A DNA stretch of 47,740 nt from Clostridia bacterium (GCA_017519405.1 JAFWSH010000025.1:1-47740), one strand, 5' to 3'. Positions 33,930 to 42,941 are shown, numbered from the stretch's first letter. Notes: generated by a model from the sequence alone, not told the origin. Numbers and translations: made by a program.

Positions 33930-34949
33930 ATGAAGAAAATCCTGGCATGGGCCCTGGCCCTGATGCTTGTACTGACGGCCGCGGGCGCCTGCGCCGAGGC
34001 GGAGGATGCCGTGCTGGAGACCCTGGCCGGGCTGACCTGGAGCTTCTCCAGCGGCGCCGGCGCCTGGTCCACCGAGCTGGCCATCCAGCCCGACGGCTCC
34101 TTCACCGGCCTGTATCACGACAGCGATATGGGGGACAGCGGGGAGGACTACCCCGACGGCACGGTCTACTGGTGCGAGTTCTCCGGGCAGTTCACCCTGG
34201 CCGGCGAGGCGGACGAAAACGCCCTGATCCTCCGGGTGGAACAGCTGCAGAAGGCGCAGGAGGACGCCGGGGAGGAGATCCGGGACGGGGTGCGCTATGT
34301 TTATGCAGAGCCCTACGGCCTCTCCGCAGGGGATGAAATGCTGCTCTACCGCCCCGGGACGCCTGTGAGCGCGCTGCCGGAGGGGATGCTGCTCTGGGCC
34401 CACGCCATGGATCCGGAGACCCCCGCCACCGAGCTCACGACCTGGTTCCTGTGCAGCCCGAAGAACGACAGCGGCTTTGTGGGCGAGGAAGCCTTTGCGG
34501 ACGTCGCCCTCCCCAACCCCTGGCAGGACATGACGGCGGAGCAGCTGCAGCAGGCCACCGGCCTGGTGTTCGGCGTGCCGGAAGGGGCGCAGGACGTGCT
34601 GTACCGCTATCTGCCCGGTGAAGGCCTGGCGGAGATGCAGTTCACCCTGGAGGGGGACGAGTTCTGCGCCCGGATCCAGCCCGCCGCGCTGGCGCAGGGG
34701 GAGCTGATGAACATCTCCGGCATGTATTTCGCCTGGGAGAACGAGGAGGCCGTGGAAGTCGGCGGCTGCGCCGGCACCATCGGCGAGGCCAAGACCGGCA
34801 GCACGGAGTGGGTGGAGCTGTGCCAGTGGTATGACGCCGCCCCCGGCCTGATGTACTGCCTGTCGGTGTATTCCACGGACCCGGACGGCCTGGACCTGGT
34901 GGCCGTAGCCGAGATGGTCTATGTGCCTGTCCAGGGCGACGCGGAGTAA
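33930..34949 (+). CDS. Secreted protein of unknown function
   Basis: I do not recognise this 339-residue protein. It has a signal peptide (MKKILAWALALMLVLTAAGAC, cut near CAEAED). Residues about 30-110 hold LTWSFSSGAGAWSTELAIQPDGSFTGLYHD and YWCEFSGQFTLAGEADENALILRVE, a pattern like small lipocalin-type barrels. The second half (QATGLVFGVPEGAQDVLYRYLPGEGLAEMQF) resembles a repeated alpha-beta module in other Clostridia secreted proteins. The mature chain is strongly acidic. AGAGGG lies before the ATG. It is monocistronic, ending at a strong bidirectional terminator. It may be a wall or extracellular ligand-binding protein, but this is a guess. Confidence 0.78.
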   Translation: MKKILAWALALMLVLTAAGACAEAEDAVLETLAGLTWSFSSGAGAWSTELAIQPDGSFTGLYHDSDMGDSGEDYPDGTVYWCEFSGQFTLAGEADENALILRVEQLQKAQEDAGEEIRDGVRYVYAEPYGLSAGDEMLLYRPGTPVSALPEGMLLWAHAMDPETPATELTTWFLCSPKNDSGFVGEEAFADVALPNPWQDMTAEQLQQATGLVFGVPEGAQDVLYRYLPGEGLAEMQFTLEGDEFCARIQPAALAQGELMNISGMYFAWENEEAVEVGGCAGTIGEAKTGSTEWVELCQWYDAAPGLMYCLSVYSTDPDGLDLVAVAEMVYVPVQGDAE

Positions 34950-34968
34950 CGCCGCAGCCTGTTTGTTG

Positions 34969-35003
34969 AAAAAGCCTCCCGCCGATTTGGTGGGAGGTTT
35001 TTG
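34969..35003. terminator. Bidirectional terminator between the secreted-protein and BspA-like genes
   Basis: AAAAAGCCTCCC pairs with GGGAGGTTTTT, giving U-runs on both strands for two convergent genes. Confidence 0.92.
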
Positions 35004-35027
35004 TTGTGGGGGGAATGGGGCAGGAGC

Positions 35028-37169
35028 TCACTCCAGCGTGCCGTTGTAGCCGTTGTCCCCGGCCCACTGGAGCCAGTCGGCGGAGGGGACGTAGAGGGTG
35101 ACGCCGGGGTCGAAGGCGTCCGGGGCAATGGTGGTGATCCCCGCAGGGAGACGGATGGCGTCCACCCCGGGCAGGCCGGTGAAGGCCCCGGACTCGATGG
35201 TGGTGAGGCCCTCGGGGAGGGTGAGCACGTTCAGCCCCCGCACCGTCACCACACAGGACGCGCTGATGTCGCTGCTGTTCACCGCGGTAGCGGTGATGGT
35301 CACCGTGCCCGGGGCGATGCCGTGCACCGTGCCGTCGGCGTCCACCGTGGCGATGGTCTCGTCGCTGCTCGCGAAGGTCACCAGGTGGTTGACGCAGCTC
35401 TGGGTGCGCATGGTCACGTTGGCGGTGAGGGCCACGGTGCTCCCCGGCTGCACGACGGCGGTCTCCTCGGCGAAGGCCACGGCGGTGACGGGGTCGCAGG
35501 AGTGGACGGTGGTCTCGGCATACAGTCCGGAAATGCTGTCGCTCACCCAAAGCTGAGTCTCACCCACCGCCTTGCCGGTGACAAGGCCGTTCTTGTGCAC
35601 AACGGCATACGTATTGTTGTAGGTGCCCCAGGACAGGTCCAGGTTGGCATCGACAGGGGTGATCACCGGGACGGCCTGGCAGGTCTGCTTGGCCACCACC
35701 CAGATTTCGGGAATGGCGAGGGAGGTGGCGGGCCTCACCACGGTCACCGGGTAGGTCAGGGCTTTGCCATCCACGGTAACCGTTATGTTGGCCGTGCCCG
35801 CGGAGAGGGCGGTGAACAGGCCTTCGGCTGAGACGGTGCCGATGGCGGGGTCATCCACGGCCCAGGTAATCACGTAGTCCGTAGACGGGGGCAGGATGCC
35901 CACCGGCAGCTGGCGGGTTGTACCGATGTCCAGCCTGACAGCATCCGGCACGGAGACCACAGGCAGGTCTTCCTGCTGAATGTTGTCGATCAGTACCACC
36001 GGGTATCCGGCGTCCGTCGCCCAGGTCTCCAAGGGGGTGAATTCATAGCAGTAGATGGTGGTGCCCGCTGGGATGGCCTTGATCCCAACAGCTATCTCTT
36101 CATCGCTTTCCCACCACAGTTTGGAAAGGCCAGAATTATTGAACACATATACACCGATGCTGGTCACGCTGGACGGGATCGTGATGCTTGTCAGGCTGCT
36201 GCAGCCAGCGAAAGCACCATCGCCAATGCTGGTCACGCCATCCGGGATCGTGATGCTCGTCAGGCTGCTGCACCTATAGAAAGCATAGTCGCCAATGCTG
36301 GTCACGCTATCCGGGAGCGTGATGCTCGTCAGGCTTTCGCAGCCATAGAAAGCATTTTCGCCAATGCTGGTCACGCCATCCGGGATCGTGATGCTTGTCA
36401 GACCGCTGCAGCCAGCGAAAGCAGAGATCCCGATACTGTTCACGCTCTCCGGGATCGTGATGCTCGTCAGACTGCTACAGTTAACGAAAGCCCAGTCGCC
36501 AATGCTGGTCACGCCGTCCGGGATCGCGATGCTCGTCAGGCTGCTGCAGTACGCGAAAGCATAGTCGCCAATGCTGGTCACGCCGTCCGGAATCATGATA
36601 CTCGTCAGGCTACTGCAGATAGAGAACGCACCGCCGCCAATGCTGGTCACGCTATCCGGGATCGTGATGCTCGTCAGGCTGGTGCAGTTGTTGAAAGCAT
36701 TGTTGCCTATGCTGGTCACGCCATCCGGGATCGTGATGCTCGCCAGGCTGGTGCAGTTGCAGAAAGCATAGTTGCCTGTGCTGGTCACGCCATCCGGGAT
36801 CGTGATGCTCGTCAGGCTGCTGCACCTATAGAAAGCATAGTCGCCAATGCTGGTCATGCTATCCGGGATCGTGATGCTCGTCAGGCTTATGCAGCCATCG
36901 AAAGCCATTCGACCAATGCTGGTCACGCCATCTTCAATCACCACACTGTTGGCACTCACACCCCATGGCGCTGTCGTGATATAGTCTCCATTCATCTCCT
37001 TGATGCTGTAATCCTTCATCGTCCCGGACCCGCTAATGGTCAGCACCCCGTTATCGTCCAAGTTCCAGGTGATATTCCCGTCCGTCCCGCCGGCCGCCAT
37101 CGCGGAAGAGCAGCAAAACAGCGCAGCCAACACGGCCGCCAGCACCAGCCATCTCAAACACTTTCTCAT
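35028..37169 (-). CDS. BspA-like leucine-rich-repeat surface protein with bacterial Ig-like domains
   Basis: This 713-residue protein is predicted to be exported. Signal peptide: [19 protein letters not shown], cut near SAMAAGG. Then comes a typical BspA opening ([22 protein letters not shown]), followed by twelve LRR_5 repeats of 23 residues with consensus [23 protein letters not shown]. Next are about three Big_2-type Ig-like domains (for example [26 protein letters not shown]), and two further LRR_5-like units near the C-terminus. There is no LPXTG or other anchor, so the protein may be released or held non-covalently. BspA relatives bind host matrix proteins or other bacteria. I chose the ATG at 37169, 8 nt after AGGAG, which gives the signal peptide. 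The repeat region is highly similar in DNA. Confidence 0.92.
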   Translation of the reverse strand: MRKCLRWLVLAAVLAALFCCSSAMAAGGTDGNITWNLDDNGVLTISGSGTMKDYSIKEMNGDYITTAPWGVSANSVVIEDGVTSIGRMAFDGCISLTSITIPDSMTSIGDYAFYRCSSLTSITIPDGVTSTGNYAFCNCTSLASITIPDGVTSIGNNAFNNCTSLTSITIPDSVTSIGGGAFSICSSLTSIMIPDGVTSIGDYAFAYCSSLTSIAIPDGVTSIGDWAFVNCSSLTSITIPESVNSIGISAFAGCSGLTSITIPDGVTSIGENAFYGCESLTSITLPDSVTSIGDYAFYRCSSLTSITIPDGVTSIGDGAFAGCSSLTSITIPSSVTSIGVYVFNNSGLSKLWWESDEEIAVGIKAIPAGTTIYCYEFTPLETWATDAGYPVVLIDNIQQEDLPVVSVPDAVRLDIGTTRQLPVGILPPSTDYVITWAVDDPAIGTVSAEGLFTALSAGTANITVTVDGKALTYPVTVVRPATSLAIPEIWVVAKQTCQAVPVITPVDANLDLSWGTYNNTYAVVHKNGLVTGKAVGETQLWVSDSISGLYAETTVHSCDPVTAVAFAEETAVVQPGSTVALTANVTMRTQSCVNHLVTFASSDETIATVDADGTVHGIAPGTVTITATAVNSSDISASCVVTVRGLNVLTLPEGLTTIESGAFTGLPGVDAIRLPAGITTIAPDAFDPGVTLYVPSADWLQWAGDNGYNGTLE
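36139..36935. repeat. Twelve-copy 69-bp tandem repeat inside the BspA-like gene
   Basis: The 69-bp unit encodes one 23-residue leucine-rich repeat. The sub-sequence ATGCTGGTCACG or a close variant recurs every 69 bp at 36157, 36226, 36295, 36364, 36433 and onward to 36916. The copies are nearly identical in DNA, so the array can expand or contract by recombination or slippage. Confidence 0.9.
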
Positions 37170-37268
37170 GTCCACTTCTCCTATCTTCACCGGCTGGATC
37201 CCCGGATTCTTCCCATTCCCGTCCATCCGTATTCCCCCCCCGTGCACATTTTTCATCAGTATGAGCAC

Positions 37269-37297
37269 ATTATAGTTATCTTTGGGGTAATCCGCAA
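37269..37297 (-). promoter_or_regulatory. Promoter of the BspA-like gene
   Basis: TTGCGG (37292-37297) and TATAAT (37269-37274) are 17 bp apart on the minus strand. The leader is about 95 nt. Confidence 0.75.
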
Positions 37298-37356
37298 CCT
37301 CTTCCGTGCCACTTTTTCCACAGGCACCAGCATCGAGTGAGGACGGAAGGAACGGC

Positions 37357-37443
37357 GTGAAGATCTACCAGTACCACGGACGCTGCAACCTCTGCGGCGC
37401 CAATGTCTACCGCCCTCGGGAAGTGCTGCCGGCACAGCCCTGA
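37357..37443 (+). pseudogene. 28-codon remnant resembling the start of an XRE-type regulator
   Basis: A GTG start behind GGAAGG opens a 28-codon frame [20 protein letters not shown]... that stops at TGA. As I recall, many XRE helix-turn-helix regulators of Clostridia start with a KIYxYxGKCNxxGxRIRxAR-like stretch, which this resembles before it diverges and stops. No helix-turn-helix follows, so a truncated copy is likely. A genuine tiny two-cysteine peptide is also possible. The call rests on memory of the N-terminal pattern. Confidence 0.35.
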
Positions 37444-37445
37444 CA

Positions 37446-37478
37446 GGCGCCGAGCCGGGAACGGACGGGCGCTTTTTT
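37446..37478 (+). terminator. Intrinsic terminator after the XRE-like remnant
   Basis: GCGCC (37447-37451) pairs with GGCGC (37468-37472), followed by TTTTTT. A separate inverted repeat, ACAGCCGGC/GCCGGCTGT, lies at 37489-37525. Confidence 0.7.
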
Positions 37479-37550
37479 ATGCGCTGAAACAGCCGGCCGC
37501 AGCACCCATCGCCGCAGCCGGCTGTCTTTCGTCATTCAATCCCCAGCCCC

Positions 37551-37582
37551 AAAAACGAAAACCAGCGGCTTGTAACCGCTGG
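37551..37582 (-). terminator. Intrinsic terminator after rplS
   Basis: CCAGCGG pairs with CCGCTGG on the minus strand, then TTTTCGTTTTT follows. Confidence 0.85.
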
Positions 37583-37604
37583 TACAGGATCCCATTGCGC
37601 TGTC

Positions 37605-37955
37605 TCAGGTGCGCTTGACTTCCTGGATGCGGGCAGCCTTGCCCTGCAGGGAGCGCAGATAGTACAGCTTGGCGCGGCGCACCTTGCCGTGGCGCAGCAC
37701 TTCGATGCGGTCCACGCGCGGGGAGTGCAGCGGGAACGTGCGCTCCACACCGATGCCGTAGGAGACGCGGCGCACGGTGAATGTCTCGCGGATGCTGCCA
37801 TTGCGCTTCGCGATCACGGTGCCCTCAAACGCCTGCAGACGCTCATGCGTGCCTTCCACAACCTTCACCCAGACGCGGACAGTGTCGCCCACATACAGAT
37901 AGGGGCGATCATTGCGCAGCTGCTGAGCTTCGATGGAACGGATGATTTCGCTCAT
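37605..37955 (-). CDS. rplS: 50S ribosomal protein L19
   Basis: This 116-residue protein sits at the interface of the ribosomal subunits. The sequence [36 protein letters not shown] and the C-terminal [23 protein letters not shown] are diagnostic. I chose the ATG at 37955, 7 nt after AAGGAGG. In many Bacillota it follows trmD and rimM, but here it is alone with its own promoter and terminator. The leader contains a tight inverted repeat (38004-38028), which might serve autoregulation. Confidence 0.98.
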   Translation of the reverse strand: MSEIIRSIEAQQLRNDRPYLYVGDTVRVWVKVVEGTHERLQAFEGTVIAKRNGSIRETFTVRRVSYGIGVERTFPLHSPRVDRIEVLRHGKVRRAKLYYLRSLQGKAARIQEVKRT

Positions 37956-38003
37956 GATGGGTCCTCCTTCCCTCATAGACGTTCATGCCCGGCTGTTTCT
38001 TGT

Positions 38004-38028
38004 CCGGACAGCGGACCGTCCGTTGTCA
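38004..38028 (-). promoter_or_regulatory. Hairpin in the rplS leader
   Basis: GACAACGGAC and GTCCGCTGTC form a near-perfect stem in the 5' untranslated leader of rplS. Leaders of ribosomal protein genes are often regulatory; no known motif is asserted. Confidence 0.4.
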
Positions 38029-38037
38029 CAAGCGCCA

Positions 38038-38067
38038 GTATACCACACAACCGGCCCCTTGCGCAAG
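38038..38067 (-). promoter_or_regulatory. Probable promoter of rplS
   Basis: TATACT (38038-38043) is preceded at 18 bp by TTGCGC (38062-38067) on the minus strand. Confidence 0.6.
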
Positions 38068-38114
38068 AGGGAAAAACATTTTTCCGTTTCTCCCGGGCCT
38101 CCGGGGCGGAGGGC

Positions 38115-39194
38115 TTACTCCTCCTCCTCCGAGGCCACCCGGAAGGCGTAGATGGTGGTGGTGTCATACTTCTCGCCGGGGCGCAGCACCGTAGTGCCGG
38201 GGAACTGGGGATTGTTGGGGTCGTCCGGGCAGTGCTGGGTCTCCAGGCACAGGCCGGAGAAGCGGCCGTAGGTGGCACCCTCCTTGCCCCCCTCATAGTG
38301 GGCGGTGCAGGCGGTGTAGAGCTGGATGGCCGGCTGGTCGGTGATGACCTCCATCACCCGGCCGCTCTCCTCGTGGTAGACCCAGGCCGCCAGGCCCATG
38401 TTCTCGCCCTTGCGCAGGACGAAGTTGTGGTCATAGCCGCCGGCGGGGCCCATCTGGCTGCAGCCCTCCATGGCGTCCAGGCCGTCGCCGATGAGCAGGC
38501 CGTCGCTGAAGTCCAGGGGGGTGCCGGCCACCGGCATATAGCTGCCCAGGGGGATCAGCTCATCGTCCACCGGTGTGATGACGTCCGCCTCGATGAGCAC
38601 CTCGTGGTCCCGCACGGTGCCGTGGGCATGGCCGCCCAGGTTGAAGTAGGTGTGGTTGGTGAGGTTGCACAGGGTGGGCTTGTCCGTGGTGGCCTCATAG
38701 CGGATGATGAGGTTGTCGTCCTCGTCCCAGGTGTAGGTCACGGTGACATCCAGGGTACCGGGGTAGTTCTCCTCCCCGTCGGGGCTCACATAGTGGAAGG
38801 CCACGCTGTCCCGGTGTTCGCCGGGGATGGGGGTCGCCGTCCACATCTTGCTCCAGAAGCCCTTCTCGCCGCCGTGGAGGTGGTTCTTGCCGTGGTCGTT
38901 CAGGGCCAGCTGATAGGTCACCCCGTCCAGGGTGAAGCGGCCCTTGCCGATGCGGTTGCCGTAGCGGCCCACGGTGTCGCCCATGCTGCCGTGGCTGCCG
39001 CCGTACTTCTCCATGCTGTCGAAGCCCAGGGCCACGTCCCCCATTCTGCCTTCCTTGTCCGGCACGATGATGGAGGTCAGAATGGCGCCGAAGTCGATGA
39101 CGGAGATGGAGGAGCCGAAGGCGTTGGTCAGGGTGTACATGGTGACCGGCGAGCCGTCCGGCGCCGTTCCGAAGGGTCTGGTGGTGATTGCCAT
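38115..39194 (-). CDS. galM: Aldose 1-epimerase (mutarotase)
   Basis: This 359-residue enzyme interconverts alpha and beta anomers of sugars such as galactose, feeding the Leloir pathway. Catalytic and binding segments are intact: GRYGNRIGKGRF, NHLHGG, NLTNHTYFNLGGH with the catalytic His, YDHNFVLRKG, and the catalytic glutamate in SGLCLETQHCPDDPN. The length is typical. AAGGAGG precedes the ATG. It is monocistronic under its own promoter, with no gal genes alongside. Confidence 0.96.
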   Translation of the reverse strand: MAITTRPFGTAPDGSPVTMYTLTNAFGSSISVIDFGAILTSIIVPDKEGRMGDVALGFDSMEKYGGSHGSMGDTVGRYGNRIGKGRFTLDGVTYQLALNDHGKNHLHGGEKGFWSKMWTATPIPGEHRDSVAFHYVSPDGEENYPGTLDVTVTYTWDEDDNLIIRYEATTDKPTLCNLTNHTYFNLGGHAHGTVRDHEVLIEADVITPVDDELIPLGSYMPVAGTPLDFSDGLLIGDGLDAMEGCSQMGPAGGYDHNFVLRKGENMGLAAWVYHEESGRVMEVITDQPAIQLYTACTAHYEGGKEGATYGRFSGLCLETQHCPDDPNNPQFPGTTVLRPGEKYDTTTIYAFRVASEEEE

Positions 39195-39235
39195 GGAAAT
39201 GCCTCCTTCAGTGGTATTTTCTGTTCATTGGGTTC

Positions 39236-39264
39236 ATTGTATCGCAAGCCCCGGGGAGCGTCAA
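39236..39264 (-). promoter_or_regulatory. Promoter of galM
   Basis: TTGACG (39259-39264) and TACAAT (39236-39241) are 17 bp apart on the minus strand, immediately after the stop of the upstream gene. Confidence 0.85.
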
Positions 39265-39267
39265 GGG

Positions 39268-41370
39268 TCATTTGCCCTCGTCCGCCGGGCAGCTGTTCTC
39301 CTGCGCCCCGTGCTGCTCCTGCCAGATGCGGTTCATCTCCGCCTCGCACACGGCAGCCACCCGCCGCCGCTCCTCCTCGGGATCCGCATCCTCCCGGTAG
39401 ACAATCTCCGGGGCGAAGGTGATGGTGCGGGTATGCTTGTCGCAGAACACCGGCACAAAGCGGCAGCGCTTCCCCGTGCGGCTGTGGTAGATCTGGCCCA
39501 GCATGGCAAAGCCCGAGAAGAGGGTTCCCACCCCCTCCCGCTCATAGCCGTGGTCCTGGGCCACCGCGTTGGGGTTCTCCGGGAAGATCAGCAGGTTGTC
39601 CCCGGCCTGCAGGGCCTCCACCGAGGCGCGGAAGGTCTTCATCAGCTGGCCCGGCTTGTCCCGGTACACCGGCACGCACTCCAGCTGGTTCATGCACCAC
39701 GCCCCCAGGCGGGCCAGGAGCCGGGCCGCAGGCCGCCGCCACTTTTCGGGGAGCCAGCCCCACTTCGATGTGTCGTAGCGGTGGATATAGTCGATGGACT
39801 CCTCCGTGGTGATGGCAATCCGGGAGATCACCCAGGGCCGCACCGGCACCGGCAGACAGCAGATGGAGATCACCGGGCCGTAGATCTCGCTGTGGTTGCA
39901 GAGGAAGACCATGGGGTTCTCGTCGTCCACCCGGATGTTCTCCAGGCCCCGGAGGCGCTGGCGGTACACGTTCCGGATCACCGCCCGCAGCAGCCGCGTT
40001 GCAAAGGGCTGGCGGAAGGGCTGCACCACCACCTGCGTCAGGCGGTCCTTCAGGGCCCGGTTGTTCTCCCCCGCCTCCGCCAGGCGGAAGTGGCGGCGCA
40101 GCTTGTCAAAATACCGGGCTGAGATCGGGAAGCAAAACAGGCAGACCAGGGCTGCCAGGGTCAGCAGCAGGGCGGGCTGAAGCAGGATCCACCCCACCGT
40201 TCCCTGGAACAGGCCCAGGTTCTTTGTGTTCTCCATCAGCAGCGCCGCCAGCTGCAGGGCTGCCAGGGTCTGGCCCGTCAGCACCGCCAGATCCAGGCTC
40301 GCGGCCCGCAGCGCATCATAGCCCGCCGTATCGCCCTCCGCCGTGAAGCGCGCGGCCAGGTGCATGTCCCGCTCCAGGCTGCACAGCGCCGTCAGGCACA
40401 GCGCCGCGCCGCCCACGCACAGGGCTGCTCCCGCCCAGGGACCGGCAGCCAGTTCTCCCCGGGCCGCCATGTGCCGCAGGATGCCCAGCCCCACCAGCCA
40501 GAGGGGAAAGCCCACCAGGCACAGGTTGACGGCATCGGGCTCCCGGCCCTTTCTCCGCCTGTGCCAGCCCAGCACCGCCGGCACGGCGGCTGCGGCCAGG
40601 AAAATGGCGATCAGCGGCTGCGCCATGGCAGCGGGCTTGTCCGGCATCGTCAGAAGGGGCGGGAGGGCGGTGCAGCTCAGATACAGCGCCGCGGTGGTGA
40701 GACCGGCCAGCACGCGGTGAACCCGGCAGGCATTCCCGCCGCGCAGCTTCTCCCGGAGGGCCGCTGTCTGGGCCGCATCAGCCGCTTCCTGCTGCGCCCG
40801 GCGCCAGTCCCTGGCCTCCACCCGGTCGGCCCAGAATACCAGCAGGCCGCACAGGACATATCCCGCCGCCAGCACAGCGGCCTGACCGGCGGACATGGTC
40901 CCCGGGACGGAAATCAGCACCGCCAGCAGCGCCGTCCCGTGGATCGCCGCCGTGGACAGGGCCAGCCCCCGCCTGCTCAGCCTGTCTGCCGCCCGGAGCC
41001 GGATGACCTGCCGGCCGGCCAGATCCCGGAGGGCGGCAGAGACCGCCACCAGTGCCAGCACCGGATCCCCGCCCTCATTCAGGCGTTTCACCAGGCGGAC
41101 AAGCAGGATCGCCGCCGCGGGGATCAGCAGCAGGGTCGCGCCTGTGCGCAGCCAGCGCTCCGCCCGGCTCAGGCAGCCCCTGTCCCCGCGGATCCAGGCC
41201 GCGGCAGCGCCGCCTGCCGCGCGGATGCACAGATAGGCCGCCCCGCCGGAGAAGGAGCGCTCCGTCCGGACCAGGGACACGAGGATGCAGAACGCATACG
41301 AAAACAGACTGCCCAGACCGGGCAGCCGGCCGGGTCTCTCCTCAGCCTCCATTCTGGCCGCTCTTGTCAT
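39268..41370 (-). CDS. Multispanning membrane protein fused to a PlsC-type acyltransferase domain
   Basis: This 700-residue protein has a hydrophobic N-terminal half (about 1-435, roughly ten helices, MFS-like in pattern) and a C-terminal acyltransferase of the lysophosphatidate (PlsC) type (about 470-690). The acyltransferase motif I reads LCNHSEIYGP (H493): the conserved HX4D aspartate is replaced by Gly498. Motif III is FPENP (F596-N599). The replaced residue may reflect a distinct subgroup rather than loss of activity. A lysophospholipid flippase plus acyltransferase, as in the LplT-Aas pair of other bacteria, is a reasonable model. Its ATG overlaps the stop of the MerR-type gene (ATGA), so it is probably regulated by that protein. 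Confidence 0.82.
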   Translation of the reverse strand: MTRAARMEAEERPGRLPGLGSLFSYAFCILVSLVRTERSFSGGAAYLCIRAAGGAAAAWIRGDRGCLSRAERWLRTGATLLLIPAAAILLVRLVKRLNEGGDPVLALVAVSAALRDLAGRQVIRLRAADRLSRRGLALSTAAIHGTALLAVLISVPGTMSAGQAAVLAAGYVLCGLLVFWADRVEARDWRRAQQEAADAAQTAALREKLRGGNACRVHRVLAGLTTAALYLSCTALPPLLTMPDKPAAMAQPLIAIFLAAAAVPAVLGWHRRRKGREPDAVNLCLVGFPLWLVGLGILRHMAARGELAAGPWAGAALCVGGAALCLTALCSLERDMHLAARFTAEGDTAGYDALRAASLDLAVLTGQTLAALQLAALLMENTKNLGLFQGTVGWILLQPALLLTLAALVCLFCFPISARYFDKLRRHFRLAEAGENNRALKDRLTQVVVQPFRQPFATRLLRAVIRNVYRQRLRGLENIRVDDENPMVFLCNHSEIYGPVISICCLPVPVRPWVISRIAITTEESIDYIHRYDTSKWGWLPEKWRRPAARLLARLGAWCMNQLECVPVYRDKPGQLMKTFRASVEALQAGDNLLIFPENPNAVAQDHGYEREGVGTLFSGFAMLGQIYHSRTGKRCRFVPVFCDKHTRTITFAPEIVYREDADPEEERRRVAAVCEAEMNRIWQEQHGAQENSCPADEGK

Positions 41371-41750
41371 TTCTCTTTCCCCTGTTCCTCATAGTGGCGG
41401 AGTTTCTCGGTGAAGAACCCCAGCTTCCAGTTGACCTTGTCCAGATAGCGCTGCATCTCCGCCATCCGGGCCAGCACATTCTCCCGGCAGGCCCGGAGCA
41501 TGGCCACCCGCTCCGCCAGGGTACCGTCCCCCTGTTGGGTCAGCTGCACAAAGCGGGCGATCTCCTGCAGGGACATGCCGGTGTTCTTCAGGCAGCAGAT
41601 CAGCCCCAGCGCCTCCAGGTCCTCGTCGGAATACTGGCGGAAGCCGCCCTTGCTGCGCTGCACCCCCGTCAGCAGCCCTTCCTTCTCGTAGTAGCGCAGG
41701 GTATGGGCTGTGAGCCCCGTGCGCTGGCAAACCTCACGGATGCTGTACAT
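41367..41750 (-). CDS. MerR family transcriptional regulator
   Basis: This 127-residue regulator has the N-terminal winged helix typical of MerR (MYSIREVCQRTGLTAHTLRYYEKEGLL) and a short coiled-coil dimer helix (MAEMQRYLDKVNWKLGFFTEKL). There are no cysteines in a metal-binding arrangement, so it likely senses an organic ligand or none. I chose the ATG at 41750, preceded by GGAGG. The downstream membrane/PlsC fusion gene overlaps its stop, and it lies 24 bp after the DUF5711-like gene, so it may be the last regulator-structural pair of the long minus-strand unit. Confidence 0.93.
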   Translation of the reverse strand: MYSIREVCQRTGLTAHTLRYYEKEGLLTGVQRSKGGFRQYSDEDLEALGLICCLKNTGMSLQEIARFVQLTQQGDGTLAERVAMLRACRENVLARMAEMQRYLDKVNWKLGFFTEKLRHYEEQGKEK

Positions 41751-41774
41751 GCTCACTCCTCCCCGTTGCCTGCC

Positions 41775-42941
41775 TCATCTGGGCAGGGTCACGGAATACA
41801 CACTGTCCCCGCAGGCCACGATGATGCGGCCGCCGGAGGTGACGCCGATAAGGCCGGTCACCGTCATGCCCTCCGGCAGGGGGATCTGGTGGCTGTAGAA
41901 CTGCTGGCGGTTGATGCCGGTGTGGTAGATCTGGCTGCCGGAGACGGCGTAGATGCTGCCGTTGTACACCACCGCCCCCACGCTGAGGGAGGGAATGTCG
42001 AAGCGGCGGTCCGTCTGGCCGGTCATCACCCGCAGCTCCGAGAGCCCCGCGGCGGCATTGAGCTGATCCGATTTTGCCAGCAGAATGTTGGCATTGCCCC
42101 GCTGGGGATAATCCACCCCGATCACCTGCCAGCCGTGCACCAGCTGGTTGCCGGACATGTCCTGCACAGCCTTATAGTTGAAGGAGAACATCTGCTGGGT
42201 GGTGTAGACCCGCAGCGTGCCGTTGTCATAGATCACCCGGTAGGCCAGGTACTCCCCCAGGTTCACCAGGCCGGTGTTCATCTTGCCCACCTGGAAGGTG
42301 TTCAGCACGGTGTTGATGGTGACGCCGTAGACGTCCATGGCCAGGGTCCACATGTACTGGTCCGCCTCGCCGTAAAAGCCCACGTCCAGCAGCAGCATGC
42401 CCTCATAGGCCTCCCGCTCGGAATCCACCGCACCCCCGTCCAGGTTTCTCACGGAGAGCACCGGCTTGGTATCCTCCCCGTAGACGATGGCGCAGTAGTT
42501 GCCGCTCAGGCGCGCGAACTGCACCGCCCCGTCCTGGCTGGCGTTGTAGGTGGTGTGGCCGTTGCCGTCCACCACATAGACATCGGTACCCAGCCAGATC
42601 ACCAGGCCGTTGTCCGAGGCGGAGAACTGGGCGCCGGCGCCCACCGGCACACTCCATTGGATGCCCCCGGCCGCGCCCATGCAGTGGATGCTGCTGCCGT
42701 CGTAGTACAGCACCCGGTCCCCCATGATTGTCACGTCCTGGGAGGCGGCGCAGGGGAGCAGGTTTGCACTGATCCGGGTGGTCCTGTCCCGGAAAAAGAT
42801 CAGCCTCACCAGGGTGACCAGCACCAGGGCAATGGCCGCCACCGCCACCACGACGGCGATCCAGGAGAGGATCCGCTTTCCCCTGCTCATGGGCTCCCTG
42901 GCCTCGTAGGCGTTGCCGTGTCTCTTGTCTCTGTCCAGCAT
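41775..42941 (-). CDS. Membrane-anchored beta-propeller-like protein (DUF5711-like)
   Basis: This 388-residue protein has one N-terminal membrane helix (about 26-49) and a long extracytoplasmic part that reads like a PQQ/WD40-type propeller. Repeats such as VLYYDGSSIHCMGAAGGIQWSVP and DVYVVDGNGHTTYNASQDG have the right spacing. I recall this as the DUF5711 family, though I could not search it. Role unknown. AGGAAAG lies before the ATG. It follows the zinc-ribbon gene by 35 bp and probably belongs to the moxR-DUF58 unit. Confidence 0.75.
   Translation of the reverse strand: MLDRDKRHGNAYEAREPMSRGKRILSWIAVVVAVAAIALVLVTLVRLIFFRDRTTRISANLLPCAASQDVTIMGDRVLYYDGSSIHCMGAAGGIQWSVPVGAGAQFSASDNGLVIWLGTDVYVVDGNGHTTYNASQDGAVQFARLSGNYCAIVYGEDTKPVLSVRNLDGGAVDSEREAYEGMLLLDVGFYGEADQYMWTLAMDVYGVTINTVLNTFQVGKMNTGLVNLGEYLAYRVIYDNGTLRVYTTQQMFSFNYKAVQDMSGNQLVHGWQVIGVDYPQRGNANILLAKSDQLNAAAGLSELRVMTGQTDRRFDIPSLSVGAVVYNGSIYAVSGSQIYHTGINRQQFYSHQIPLPEGMTVTGLIGVTSGGRIIVACGDSVYSVTLPR

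Noticed and set aside
36139-36935. Regularly spaced repeats that might be read as CRISPR
   Set aside because: The repeats are contiguous 69-bp units in frame with a 23-residue LRR; there are no unique spacers and no cas genes.
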